DNA of 64,000 nt from Litorimonas sp965205225 (GCA_965205225.1 CBDBFZ010000002.1:1054001-1118000); one strand, 5' to 3'; shown: positions 25,281 through 34,219, numbered from the stretch's first letter. The notes: generated from the letters alone by a model not told the origin. Numbers and translations are program-made.

Positions 25281-25524
25281 TTATTCAGCCCATGAGGAAA
25301 CAGCCTGCAGCGTGGCCGTATTCATCAGCATGATGATCTCACACAATCGAAGGAAATAATAAGCTACGGTCTTGCAGTTCACCCCAATCAGCGATGCCGC
25401 TGTTCGAGCCGTGCTACCGGCCACAAAATGTTCGATAAGCCTGTCCTGCTTATGCTTACTTAATCGGCTCTTTCTCATAGTCCCTCAATAACATGAAAAT
25501 CATGTTATCTGGGACAGCCCCTAC
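25281..25524 (-). mobile_element. IS1595-like element, 5' fragment
   Basis: The minus strand starts at an end-like sequence GGGGCTGTCCCAGATAACAT (complement of 25505-25524) and then encodes MRKSRLSKHKQDRLIEHFVA, ARTAASLIGVNCKTVAYYF and RLCEII. This is the N-terminal zinc/HTH portion of IS1595-family transposases. Homology is lost after about residue 50, and the catalytic domain and other end are missing. It separates the SRPBCC remnant from cobS. Confidence 0.75.
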
Positions 25525-25665
25525 GTTAATTATGGGAGTGCGGAACAGGTCTGTTTGTCCGTTCTGAAGTTTATCTTAGATCGTCATGCTTGGATTTTGC
25601 GTATTCAATAGCTAGAGCCGCCCCAAAGACTTGTTTGACTGACCCTTTCCCAGAAGAGGATCGCC

Positions 25666-26652
25666 ATGAGCACCGACCAGTTTCCTCTGTTTCAGCCCGA
25701 CACAAACGTGTCTGCGCGCGAAACATTCGGCGTAGATTTCGACATGCAGGTTCCGGCCTTTTCGAAAGCCAGCGAGTTCGTCCCTGCCATCGACGATGCC
25801 TACCGGTTTGATACGAAAACGACGCAGGCGATCTGCGCAGGGTTTACCTATAATCGCCGGGTGATGATCCAAGGCTATCACGGCACGGGTAAGTCCACCC
25901 ATATCGAACAGGTCGCCGCGCGGCTGAACTGGCCAATGATACGCATCAATCTGGACAGCCATGTCAGCCGGATCGACCTGATCGGCAAGGATGCGATCGT
26001 CCTTAAGAACGGGATGCAAATTACGGAGTTCCGCGAAGGCCTGTTACCTTGGGCGTTGCAGAACCCGGTCGCACTGACCTTTGATGAGTATGATGCGGGC
26101 CGTCCTGACGTCATGTTCGTGATCCAGCGCGTTCTGGAAGCGCAAGGCCGCTTGACCCTGCTCGATCAGAACAAGGTGATCACGCCGCACCCGGCCTTCC
26201 GCCTATTCTCCACAACCAATACCGTCGGTCTCGGTGATACGTCAGGTCTCTATCATGGCACCCAACAGATCAATCAAGGTCAGATGGACCGCTGGTCCAT
26301 TGTCTGCCAGCTCAACTATCTGCCGCATGATGAGGAAGAGAAGATCGTCCTCGCCAAGAGCCCGTCCTATGACAATGCCGAAGGCCGCGATGTCATCTCC
26401 AGCATGGTCCGTGTCGCCGATATGACCCGGAATGCCTTTATCAATGGGGATATTTCCACCGTGATGAGCCCGCGCACCGTCATGAACTGGGCCGAAAATG
26501 CCCGCATCTTCGACTGCGACCTCGCCCAGGCCTTCCGCCTGACCTTCCTAAACAAATGCGACGAGCTCGAACGCCCGGTCATTTCCGAATTCTATCAGCG
26601 CGCTTTCGGTGAGGATTTGCCGGAAAGCGCCGCGAGCGTGATGGTCGCATAG
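25666..26652 (+). CDS. cobS: Cobaltochelatase subunit CobS
   Basis: CobS is the AAA+ motor of the aerobic CobNST cobalt chelatase, which inserts cobalt into hydrogenobyrinate diamide during B12 synthesis. The 328-residue protein has Walker A GYHGTGKST (about 70-78), Walker B VALTFDEYDAG, sensor FRLFSTTNTVG and an arginine-finger region MDRWSIV. An AGAGGATCGCC site precedes the ATG. In related bacteria cobT follows closely. Here the next 330 bases contain only a parS site and a tiny ORF, so the partner subunit is elsewhere or lost, in which case CobS may serve another role. Confidence 0.93.
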   Translation: MSTDQFPLFQPDTNVSARETFGVDFDMQVPAFSKASEFVPAIDDAYRFDTKTTQAICAGFTYNRRVMIQGYHGTGKSTHIEQVAARLNWPMIRINLDSHVSRIDLIGKDAIVLKNGMQITEFREGLLPWALQNPVALTFDEYDAGRPDVMFVIQRVLEAQGRLTLLDQNKVITPHPAFRLFSTTNTVGLGDTSGLYHGTQQINQGQMDRWSIVCQLNYLPHDEEEKIVLAKSPSYDNAEGRDVISSMVRVADMTRNAFINGDISTVMSPRTVMNWAENARIFDCDLAQAFRLTFLNKCDELERPVISEFYQRAFGEDLPESAASVMVA

Positions 26653-26776
26653 CGGTCTGGCTAAAACAGGTCTACCGCAGCAATCAGTCAGTGCTCGACA
26701 CTATTGGTCCGTGTTGACGTAGGTCTCCGCAAAGTAAAGCGCTTGCGATTCTAAAAATTCTATCGATTTCTTGCGA

Positions 26777-26911
26777 CTACGAATGGCTGATGTCGTGCCG
26801 CTGGGCTTCGGTGGCGAAAAAGTCAGAGACAGAGATCAATTTATGATCCAGTTCGGGCGCGATCACAAAGGCAGAGAGGATCAGTGCAGAGGCAATCAGT
26901 AAATGTTTCAC
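26777..26911 (-). CDS. Possible 44-aa secreted or membrane peptide starting inside parS
   Basis: A GTG formed by the centre of the parS palindrome opens VKHLLIASALILSAFVIAPE followed by LDHKLISVSDFFATEAQRHD, ending at 26777. The first 19 residues look like a signal peptide. There is no clear ribosome site. It could be a real small gene, or chance, or the tail of a decayed gene. Confidence 0.3.
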   Translation of the reverse strand: MKHLLIASALILSAFVIAPELDHKLISVSDFFATEAQRHDISHS

Positions 26912-26919
26912 GTGAAACA
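26904..26919. promoter_or_regulatory. parS: parS centromere site (perfect ParB-binding palindrome)
   Basis: TGTTTCACGTGAAACA is an exact 16-bp palindrome and matches the conserved bacterial parS consensus bound by ParB, including in Caulobacter relatives. It lies in the non-coding gap after cobS. parS sites cluster near the replication origin, so this part of the chromosome may be origin-proximal. No parA or parB gene is in the window. Confidence 0.88.
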
Positions 26920-27018
26920 AATGGCCCAACACCCGCCATAGTTCCAGCTTAAATCAAAAATGAAACCAATCTGCCGAACAGGCAGAGCGAAATGGTCAGC
27001 GCGATCAGCGCGGCACGT

Positions 27019-27357
27019 CTAGATGATATTATCGATCCTGGCCAGCCATGTAGCGACCTTGCCGTGAACCTGCGCGAGGCGCGCATGGGGCACGCACACC
27101 TTCGCAAGAATGTCCAGAACCCAGGGATGGGGCCGCCGGGCCAGAAGCTGCATCGCGAAGGCGATATTGATCAGACCGAAGGTGGGCAGGCCCGGGATCG
27201 CGCCGAGAGGCGTCATTAGGAACAGCCCGCATAACACCATGACGGGTCCAAACGCCCGGTGGCCGAGGGAAATAACGATATCGCGCAGATTGATGTCCTC
27301 ACCGTCCATTTCGGACAGCACATGGGCGAGCACGCCCTGCAAAGGCGCGCCTTCCAT
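27019..27357 (-). CDS. ExoD-like exopolysaccharide synthesis protein (short, probably truncated)
   Basis: The 112-residue ORF has the ExoD-family core: VLSEMDGEDINLRDIVISLG, HRAFGPVMVLCGLFLMTPLGAIPG and LPTFGLINIAFAMQLLARR. ExoD proteins are usually near 200 residues with more C-terminal membrane helices. After the stop, another frame carries RAALIALTISLCLFGRLVSF, a hydrophobic stretch that could be the lost helix, so a frameshift near 27018 probably shortened the gene. Confidence 0.6.
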   Translation of the reverse strand: MEGAPLQGVLAHVLSEMDGEDINLRDIVISLGHRAFGPVMVLCGLFLMTPLGAIPGLPTFGLINIAFAMQLLARRPHPWVLDILAKVCVPHARLAQVHGKVATWLARIDNII

Positions 27358-27479
27358 TAAAGCTCCGGGAGGCTCAATATCGTCCGGAGGGGCGCTCTCA
27401 TAGCGGTGACAGATAGGGCACGCGCTGTTAGGGCGCTACCGCTAATTCAGGCACAGAGTCAGGTGGACGGAGCACAGGT

Positions 27480-28091
27480 TTGGAATTCGATGTCTGGCTC
27501 AGCTTGGTTGTCCTGTTCACCATGGGCGGACTGACACCCGGTCCGGCGGTGATGCTCGTCATGGCCAGTTCGTTTCGCTACGGGTTTCGTCCCGCTATGT
27601 CACCCGCGCTCGGTATCGCATCGGCCAATGTGTTGTGGTTGATTCTGGCCGCAACCGGCACAGCGACCCTGCTCAAGACCTTTCCTAGCGTGACGCTCGG
27701 GCTGAAAATCTTGGGACTGCTGGTCATTCTCTATCTGGGCCTGTCGACCATGTTCGGTCCTGCGCCGGATATGAGTGTCAGTTCGGAGGATGCACCCAAT
27801 CGATCTGGTCTGTATGCGCACGGCATCGCGCTGCAGATCGGCTCGCCGCTCCCGCTCGTCTATTTCGGGATGTTGTTGCCACTCTATTTTGACGCCAGCA
27901 AGCCCATCCTAGCGCAATTCGGAATCATGCTGGCGACAGTGACATGGCTGGAGTTGCAGGGTCTCACTGTCTATGCTGCCTTCGCGCGCTGGATCCGCAC
28001 GAAATTACAAAGCCCGGAAGCTGCGAAGATATTCAACGCCATCATTGGCATCGTGATGATCGCCAGCGGGATCTGGGCGATTCTTGCTTGA
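27480..28091 (+). CDS. LysE/RhtB-family amino-acid exporter
   Basis: The 203-residue inner-membrane protein probably starts at TTG (27480) after GGAGCACAGG. About six membrane segments are predicted. The family signature GGLTPGPAVMLVMASS lies near residue 17, with FRPAMSPALGIASANVLW and LKILGLLVILYLGLSTMFG following. LysE/RhtB proteins export amino acids or homoserine lactones; the substrate cannot be told from sequence. A bidirectional terminator follows. Confidence 0.88.
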   Translation: MEFDVWLSLVVLFTMGGLTPGPAVMLVMASSFRYGFRPAMSPALGIASANVLWLILAATGTATLLKTFPSVTLGLKILGLLVILYLGLSTMFGPAPDMSVSSEDAPNRSGLYAHGIALQIGSPLPLVYFGMLLPLYFDASKPILAQFGIMLATVTWLELQGLTVYAAFARWIRTKLQSPEAAKIFNAIIGIVMIASGIWAILA

Positions 28092-28101
28092 TCCGGAACA
28101 A

Positions 28102-28128
28102 AAAAGCGCGCCTCACAGACGCGCTTTT
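28102..28128. terminator. Bidirectional terminator after the LysE-type gene
   Basis: AAAAGCGCG, loop of nine bases, CGCGCTTTT form a 9-bp stem with A-run before and T-run after, so it works on both strands. It separates the exporter (plus) from the converging ahpD remnant (minus). The ahpD ORF reads through it, an indication that the ahpD stop was lost. Confidence 0.85.
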
Positions 28129-28129
28129 C

Positions 28130-28550
28130 AATATCAGATTTAGATAGAAAGGTTCGGGCCGACGCCTCAATTTCAAGCACCTGTGCCGCCGCACTCAATA
28201 CGGCCCCAATCCGAATTGCTGTCTGCACACTCTGGCGCGTCACGCCGCCCTTCACCACTTCAACTACATGCGCATCCATGCACATGGCGCAGCCATTCAC
28301 GGCGGAGACGGCGAGGCTCATCAGTTCGAGGTCGACTTTGTCGATCCCGGGATTGCTAATCACATTCATGCGCAGATTAGCAGGCATTTTGGCGTATTCG
28401 CCGTCGCTGACCAGATGGGCGAAGCGGTAATAGACATTGTTCATCGCCATCACCGTCGGGACAGCCTTTTCCGGCCTCTACGATCTCTGGCGACACCGAC
28501 ATTTCTTCGGTGATCGCCGTGATCACATCGGTATGCTTGGGCCAATTGCA
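28130..28550 (-). pseudogene. ahpD: Alkyl hydroperoxidase AhpD-like gene, frameshifted
   Basis: The minus strand encodes TDVITAITEEMSVSPEIVEAGK, then after a one-base shift VMAMNNVYYRFAHLVSD, KMPANLRMNVISNPGIDKVD, the redox motif NGCAMCMDAH and VQTAIRIGAVLSAAAQVLEIEA. These are AhpD landmarks; the CxxC pair reduces AhpC with lipoamide. The first 60 or so residues are missing, replaced by the AhpC C-terminus. The reading continues past the normal end through the terminator. The C-terminal 160 codons are open from 28453 but the gene as a whole is broken. Confidence 0.8.
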
Positions 28551-28838
28551 CAGGCAGAGCTCGTCCTGATACTTACGCCAGCTCCAGTAGGTGAACTTTG
28601 AATCGGTCGAAACCGTCAGCAGCACGACGTCGCGGACTTCAAACTCTTCGTTTAGTGCACCGAAGACGGCAATTTCCGTTGGGCAGACAAAGGTGAAGTC
28701 TTTCGGGTATGAAGAACAGAACGGTCCATTTACTTTTCAGATCGTCTCGAAAACATTATCGATAGTGATGTCGTCAAACAGCTTTCCATCAACGGCAGTC
28801 AGGGAAAATTTGGGAAGTGTATCGCCGATTTTGATCAT
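28545..28838 (-). pseudogene. ahpC: Peroxiredoxin AhpC, internally deleted and frameshifted
   Basis: The minus-strand ATG at 28838 gives MIKIGDTLPKFSLTAVDG, then in shifted frames DDLKSKWTVLFFI, the peroxidatic motif DFTFVCPTEIAVF and VVLLTVSTDSKFTYWSWRK. It then jumps directly to YQDELCLCNW, which resembles the far C-terminus of alphaproteobacterial AhpC (DELCPCN). About 70-80 residues between are deleted. The peroxidatic Cys codon remains but no working enzyme can be made. Confidence 0.78.
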
Positions 28839-29160
28839 GGCAGTCAGTTTCCTGCTGGGAATGAAATGAGTGTGGTTCGAATAATCCGACTGCATTTCGG
28901 TCGTCGGGGCTGCGCCCCTAGACCCACACATACGGCTCGCCCAATCGTTTGTTCCGATCAGTAGAGGATCCGAGATAAAAAAGAAGGCGAATCTTCTCCC
29001 ACTATAAGGATCTGGAGCCCGATAATTGGGTCAAGGTGCTGGATTGGGGCGATCTCGATAAGGCACGCGAGCTGATCGCCAGCAGGATTGCGGCGGCTTA
29101 AAATCTCAACAGCTTGCCGAATCGACCCCTTTCATGACATCTGGTGGTCTGGAGGCCACC

Positions 29161-30060
29161 TATGCACCATTGGATCAGCTTCATTGTCGGCGTAGGTGTC
29201 TTTTGCAGCTTGCGCCATATCGAAACCCATCGAATCTCTGTCGCTCAATGATCAACTGGCTCTGTTTATGGACTGGTTTCCGGGCCGCTATGACAGCGCC
29301 GCGCAAATTATGAATATGAAGGTACGGCCAAGGCGGCGCGTAATTATCGTCGTCATTCGATTTTCCGCCAGGTTGACCTGCCGGATTTGGCGAGATCGTC
29401 TTTCTCGCCCATCAATATCACGATAGCAATCCGGCCACGGCCTATCGTCAGCGTCTTTACACATTCACTATTGATGAGGCTGAGGCCGCCTTTCGCCTGC
29501 GTGTTTATGTCCCCAGAGACAGAGACGCTCTGAAAGACACCTACCGCGATCCATCGCGTCTGACAGGCCTGATGCCTGGAGACTTCACCGTGTGGGATGG
29601 GTGCGATTTATTCTGGCAGCTGGAAGACGACCGCTTTGTAGGGCGACTGAAGCCTGGCGCATGCCGGTTCGACTCCGACGCATTCGGGCAGAAGATTATC
29701 CTGGAAGAAACGCTGACGTTTATGGAGGATCAGATCTGGTTTGCGGACGGGATTGAGAAATTATCTGTTCGGGATGCGGGGCGACACACCGAACATCTCG
29801 CTCAAGGTCCGGCCTTTCATCTGCGAGAATCGCCAGCGCTCGGCCTAGCTTCACACCCAGGGCGGTGAAACCCAGGCACTGGACTACCGTATAAAATTGC
29901 AGCGGTTCAGCAACACTGATAAGGTCTGGCAACCCGACGGGTTGCAGTTGACCGTCCCGATAAGCGGACGCCGGGATTTGACCGTTCTTGCTAACAGAGA
30001 CGCAGAGACAGTAGCGGTTGATGTAGGATCAAACCAGCTCATCTGCCGCCATGCACCTGA
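29161..30060 (+). pseudogene. CpcT/CpeT-like (DUF1001) protein, frameshifted
   Basis: Successive frames read LSLNDQLALFMDWFPGRYDSA, then GEIVFLAHQYHDSNPATAYRQRLYTF, AEAAFRLRVYVPRDRDALKD, PGDFTVWDGCDLFWQLEDDR and FVGRLKPGACRFDS. The WFPGRYDSA start, Y-RQR-Y block and GCD/GAC cysteine region match the CpcT/CpeT-like family, phycobilin lyases in cyanobacteria but of unknown role in proteobacteria. Frameshifts near 29320, 29390 and 29770 break it. The preceding 28.9-29.1 kb stretch holds only the tail of an unidentified gene (NWVKVLDWGDLDKARELI). Confidence 0.6.
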
Positions 30061-30106
30061 GACACTTTATTCGGAAGACCGCTGGATAGGAGTCAGCCTG
30101 CTGCGT

Positions 30107-31453
30107 TCATGCAGCTTTCGACCCACTGAAATGAGCGGTGATTCGCGGGTAGTAGATTATTAGCGTCAGGGCGCGGACAGCATAGTAGAACAGGAAGGCG
30201 AGCCAGATGCCAGCGGTGCCAAAGCTGGGCACAATCAGAAAATGCGCGCCGATATAGAGCGCGACCGCCATCAGGCCCGCATTGCGCATTTCTGCCGTTC
30301 GGGTCGTGCCGATAAAGATGCCGTCCATCTGATAGGCGCCGAAACCAATCACGGGGGCCAGCGCCGCATAGGGTAGATAGGTCCGCGCCATCTCTCGCAC
30401 GGCAGGATCGACGCTCAACAGATCAATCAGCAGCGGACCGCCCAGCCAGATCAGTGCGCCAATACCAAGGGCAAATAGGGCCGAGAATTTCGTTGTCAGT
30501 TGCACCGCCCGGTTAAACCGCCATCGGTCTCGCGCCCCATAAGCTGCACCCGTCACCGCTTCCGCCGTGTGAGCAAACGCGTCGAGCACCAGCGCGCTCA
30601 TAGTGATGAGTTGCATGTGGATGTGATTGGCCGCCATGAATAGCGCGCCTTCGCTGGCGGCTGCGTTGCCGAAGAAATTGAAGCCGAGCGTCAGCATCAG
30701 AGTACGGATGAAAATATTCGAATTGGCGATCCCAAGACATTTGAGCTGCACCGGATCCAGCAGGTTCGCCCGTGTCACGACGCCCAACTGCAAGCCACCG
30801 CGCCGAATGAACGCCCGGCGCATGAGCATTAATCCCATGAGGAGGCCCGCCCATTCAGCAACCGCAGAGGCGAGACCCACCCCGTAAAGCCTAGCGCCAA
30901 AGACGATGACAAACAGCGGCGAGAGGATGATATTGACAAGATTGAGGACGATCTGAAGCTGCAGCGCGAGCCCTGCCCGGCTGATCCCGACGAACCAGCC
31001 CATCAGAGCAATGGTGCCGAGCGTCGCTGGCAGACCCCAGAGCCGGGCCTGTATGTAGCTTGCTGCCGAGCATTCCAGTTCGGGCGGCGCTGTGAAAATC
31101 GCGAAGGTAGCGGGCAGCAGCAAAAGCTGAAGTGCGAAGACGAGCGCGCCGATCAGCAACCCCAGCGGAATGGCGCGCAAAATGTGACCCTGCACACCGG
31201 CGAGATTATCGGCCCCGTCATCCTGCGCCGTCAAACCCGCCGTGCTCATGCGCAGAAAGCCGAACCCCCAATAGACAATGCCGTAAATGACCGCGCCGAG
31301 ACCGATCCCGGCGAGGGCCTGCGTACCGACAAACCGGTCAATCACCAGCGTATCGACCAAACCGACGACGGGGGCGCCCGCATTGGCCAGCATGATCGGC
31401 CAGCTCTGGTTGAAGATCGCGCGCGCGGTCAGCTGTTGGGCCGAAGCGGTCAT
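30107..31453 (-). CDS. MATE-family efflux transporter (DinF-like)
   Basis: The 448-residue inner-membrane protein has twelve predicted helices in two halves. The opening RAIFNQSWPIMLANAGAPVVGLVDTLVIDRFVG and ALAGIGLGAVIYGIVYWGFGFLRMSTAGLTAQ match the DinF branch of MATE exporters, which use proton or sodium gradients to expel cationic drugs or metabolites. The length is typical and the frame intact. It stands alone, convergent with the CpcT-like pseudogene. Confidence 0.9.
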   Translation of the reverse strand: MTASAQQLTARAIFNQSWPIMLANAGAPVVGLVDTLVIDRFVGTQALAGIGLGAVIYGIVYWGFGFLRMSTAGLTAQDDGADNLAGVQGHILRAIPLGLLIGALVFALQLLLLPATFAIFTAPPELECSAASYIQARLWGLPATLGTIALMGWFVGISRAGLALQLQIVLNLVNIILSPLFVIVFGARLYGVGLASAVAEWAGLLMGLMLMRRAFIRRGGLQLGVVTRANLLDPVQLKCLGIANSNIFIRTLMLTLGFNFFGNAAASEGALFMAANHIHMQLITMSALVLDAFAHTAEAVTGAAYGARDRWRFNRAVQLTTKFSALFALGIGALIWLGGPLLIDLLSVDPAVREMARTYLPYAALAPVIGFGAYQMDGIFIGTTRTAEMRNAGLMAVALYIGAHFLIVPSFGTAGIWLAFLFYYAVRALTLIIYYPRITAHFSGSKAA

Positions 31454-31561
31454 GATTATTTACTGAAATCCCGTCCTCGGCATTTATTGCCGGAGCCTTT
31501 CGCAGCCGCTGCGATTCCAAAACAGGCCCCGACAACAGGCGCAGGGGACATGCCGGAGCGT

Positions 31562-32338
31562 TTAATCATCTTCCAGGGTCGCTGCAGCCTCGTCCGTCAT
31601 ATCGAAATTATGGAAGACGGAGGACACATCATCGAGATTTTCAAGCGCCTCATTGAGCCGCATGATCTGTCCGGCGATCTCGGCATTGTCGATATCGTCC
31701 TGCGCTTTCCAGACCAAATTGACCGACTTCGCTTCGCCAAACTCCGCTTCGAGGTTGGCGGCCACCTCACCGAGATCGTCACGCTGAGTCCAGATCGTAT
31801 GTACGGGCTCATATTCATCCCACTGATCGTTGGAGGTTTCGTCATGTTGCACATCATCCGCGCCGACTTCGATCGCAGCTTCCATCAACGTATCTTCATC
31901 AGCCACTTCGAGTGGATATTCGATCTTACCGAACTGGTCGAACATGAAGGCGACAGAGCCCGTCTCGACCAGATTGCCACCATTCTTGGAAAAGGCTGTA
32001 CGGACTTCCATGGCTGTACGGTTTGTATTGTCCGTTGAGGCTTCGATGATGAAGCCGATGCCGCCTGGTCCAAAGCCTTCATAGCGAATCTCTTCATAAT
32101 CGGCGCCTTCCCCGCCCGCGCCCTTATCGACCGCGCGCTGGATATTATCTTTGGGCATGGACTGGCCCTTGGCGTTCGCGATGGCGAGTCGCAGACGCGG
32201 ATTCATGTTAGGATCTGAGCCACCCATCTTGGCGGCGACGGTAATGTCCTTAGCGAGCTTGGAAAACAGCTTGGAGCGTAACTTGTCTTGGCGACCTTTA
32301 CGGTGCTGAATGTTGGCCCATTTGGAATGACCGGCCAT
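31562..32338 (-). CDS. yebC: YebC/PmpR-family protein
   Basis: The 258-residue cytoplasmic protein begins MAGHSKWANIQHRKGRQD and has FSKLAKDITVAAKMGG, MPKDNIQRAVDKGAGG and YEEIRYEGFGPGGIGFIIEA, the YebC/TACO1 layout. Family members act as transcription regulators or as translation factors that relieve ribosome stalling at proline stretches. Length is normal. It is probably monocistronic; ymdB and phoH lie 2.7 kb further on the same strand. Confidence 0.95.
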   Translation of the reverse strand: MAGHSKWANIQHRKGRQDKLRSKLFSKLAKDITVAAKMGGSDPNMNPRLRLAIANAKGQSMPKDNIQRAVDKGAGGEGADYEEIRYEGFGPGGIGFIIEASTDNTNRTAMEVRTAFSKNGGNLVETGSVAFMFDQFGKIEYPLEVADEDTLMEAAIEVGADDVQHDETSNDQWDEYEPVHTIWTQRDDLGEVAANLEAEFGEAKSVNLVWKAQDDIDNAEIAGQIMRLNEALENLDDVSSVFHNFDMTDEAAATLEDD

Positions 32339-32516
32339 GGGAAACCTCGTTCTTGATCAGTCTTGTTCGGATTTGCGCCCCTCTAGCGCTGCGGCGGCCC
32401 GGCAGCAAGGCGGGCGATCTGTGTAGCCTGTGTCTCAATCTCCACCTGTTCTCCCTCTGCACTCATACACCTGTGATACGCTGTGAAAGACGTTATTGTA
32501 ATGATCGGGTCCATAT

Positions 32517-33218
32517 ATGATCCTAAGGCGGTGTCAGGCGGCATTGCGAGACACCCAGACCGAACAAAAGTCGGCTGGACTCAGTCGAAAAAGAAGAGAG
32601 CACATCATGCCGGAGAGTCACACACTATCCCATTTGATCACCTTCGTCCTGCAGGGCATCCCGATCACCCTCGCCCGTCTGCTGCTGCACACTGGCGGTG
32701 GCTCTACGCCTAGCCTAGACTTTTCCCCTCATCCCCGTCACAAGAACCAAGACCATGACCACCAAAACGACAACACCCGCAAAGCCCGCCTTGCCACTCT
32801 GTCAACTGTCGGGATTATCTATCCTGTTGCAGCGCTCGGCGCCACCTATGCCGCAGACGCCTCGGCCACCATTGTGCAGATAGTTCAGGATCAGGCTCAA
32901 TTTCAGCCCGTTAGTTTCCAGAAAAAGACCTATGCGCTGAAAGGCTCAGTCACGGTCGAGCAACGCGGTGAACGCACCGTTCTCGTCTTCTCCGATGATT
33001 TCAAAATCCAGAAAGGCCCGGACCTGAAAGTTTTTCTCTCAAAGACCGATGTCGCCAGCGCGACGAGCGCCGCCGTACGGCTCAGCGTGTTGCAATCCAA
33101 TAAAGACGCTCAGGAATATATCCTGCCTGTCGGCGTCAATCTGGCCGACTTCAGCTCCGTCCTTGTTCATTATTGTGAGGCGTTCTCCAAGTTCTGTGGC
33201 GACGCAGATATTTCATGA
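32517..33218 (+). CDS. DM13-domain protein (N-terminus uncertain)
   Basis: The C-terminal 105 residues form a DM13 domain: FQPVSFQKKTYALKGSVTVE, RGERTVLVFSDDFKIQKGPDL, KVFLSKTDVASAT and NLADFSSVLVHYCEAFSKFCG. DM13 domains are small beta-rich modules thought to work in redox or electron transfer, with a Cys in the VxxC region. Before it lies a signal-like ARLATLSTVGIIYPVAALGA reached only by reading through HDHQNDNTRK. A nearby ATG (32755) in another frame suggests a frameshift at the N-terminus. The first 70 codons are therefore doubtful. Confidence 0.6.
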   Translation: MILRRCQAALRDTQTEQKSAGLSRKRREHIMPESHTLSHLITFVLQGIPITLARLLLHTGGGSTPSLDFSPHPRHKNQDHDHQNDNTRKARLATLSTVGIIYPVAALGATYAADASATIVQIVQDQAQFQPVSFQKKTYALKGSVTVEQRGERTVLVFSDDFKIQKGPDLKVFLSKTDVASATSAAVRLSVLQSNKDAQEYILPVGVNLADFSSVLVHYCEAFSKFCGDADIS

Positions 33219-33712
33219 GCGACGCGACGACATCGGAATCGTCCCTCTATAATAGTTTTGGCGGCAAGGATGATCTCTTTCGCAAGACCTTGACCCGCGA
33301 TCATAATTCAACGATTCAAGAGGGTACCGACTGGCTTGCCGCAGAGGATGGTTCGGATCCGATGGAGAAACTGAACCAGTTGCTTCACGGGCCAGGGGAT
33401 GATGTGCATGATCGCGATGACATGCGCGGCTGCTTTCTCTGCAACACGTCGGCTGACGGTTTGGGCAGAGCTCCAGATGTCGACATGCTGGTTGGTGACG
33501 GCTTTGCGAAGCTTGAAGCCGGACTGATCGCCTTGTTCCAACGCCATGCGCCCACTGCGCCGGACACGGCCATTCGCAATGCCGCCCGGCTTTCGCTGAC
33601 CACCTATGTTGGCCTGCGCATTCGCAGCCGCCTGAAACCCACACGCGCAGAGTTTGACTCCGTGCGCCATATGCTCGTCGATGCTATTCGGCACCTGCTA
33701 GAAAGTGACTGA
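33215..33712 (+). pseudogene. TetR-family regulator lacking most of its HTH
   Basis: The ORF begins MSDATTSESSLYNSFGGKDDLF. SSLYNSFGGK-LF is the recognition-helix end of a TetR DNA-binding domain, which normally has about 35 more residues before it. The ligand-binding part follows intact (DPMEKLNQLLHGPGDD, RGCFLCNTSADGLG, RIRSRLKPTRAEFDSV). The start overlaps the stop of the DM13 gene, so a deletion appears to have joined the two loci. Without helices 1-2 it should not bind DNA, though it might still dimerise. It precedes the DoxX-like gene by three bases and was probably its regulator. Confidence 0.7.
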
Positions 33713-33715
33713 TCC

Positions 33716-34219
33716 ATGTCTTTTATAAAAAAATATCTTCCCATCGGGCTGAGTCTCTTCTCGGCCGCGATCTTCCTCGACAGTCTGCGTTACAAATTTA
33801 CGGATGCACCGGAAACACGGGAAATTTTCGGACGTCTGGATAGCTGGGCGACGGAGTTTGGCGCAGACGGTATTTTCGACAAGACGGGGGTTTTTTCGCA
33901 ATATGTGATTGGCTCAGTGGAGCTTGTCGCCAGCGCCCTCTTGCTGCTCGGCCTGTTCTCACGCTTCATCAAGTTCGGTGTTTTGGGCAATCTCGTAGCG
34001 CTCGGAGTGATGACGGGGGCTGTCAGCTTTCATTTGTTCACGCCGCTCGGCATCGATCCGAATAATGATGGCGGCGGCCTGTTCATGGCGGCTGTTGCCG
34101 TCTGGGCATCTCAGATTATCATGCTGTGGCTGCGCCGCGACGTCGCGCTCGGCCTGGCCCGCAAACCTTTCAGCCTGTTTGCCCCGGTTGAAGCTGACCG
34201 ATCGGCTCCAGATCACTGA
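33716..34219 (+). CDS. DoxX-like membrane protein
   Basis: The 167-residue protein has four predicted membrane helices (KYLPIGLSLFSAAIFLDSL, VIGSVELVASALLLLGLF, VLGNLVALGVMTGAVSFHLF, FMAAVAVWASQIIMLWL) and a DoxX-like pattern (RYKFTDAPETREIF, GSVELVASALLLLGLFSR). DoxX-type proteins are linked to redox or detoxification but poorly defined. It begins three bases after the TetR remnant. Its last 50 bases overlap the 3' end of the next gene on the opposite strand. Confidence 0.7.
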   Translation: MSFIKKYLPIGLSLFSAAIFLDSLRYKFTDAPETREIFGRLDSWATEFGADGIFDKTGVFSQYVIGSVELVASALLLLGLFSRFIKFGVLGNLVALGVMTGAVSFHLFTPLGIDPNNDGGGLFMAAVAVWASQIIMLWLRRDVALGLARKPFSLFAPVEADRSAPDH

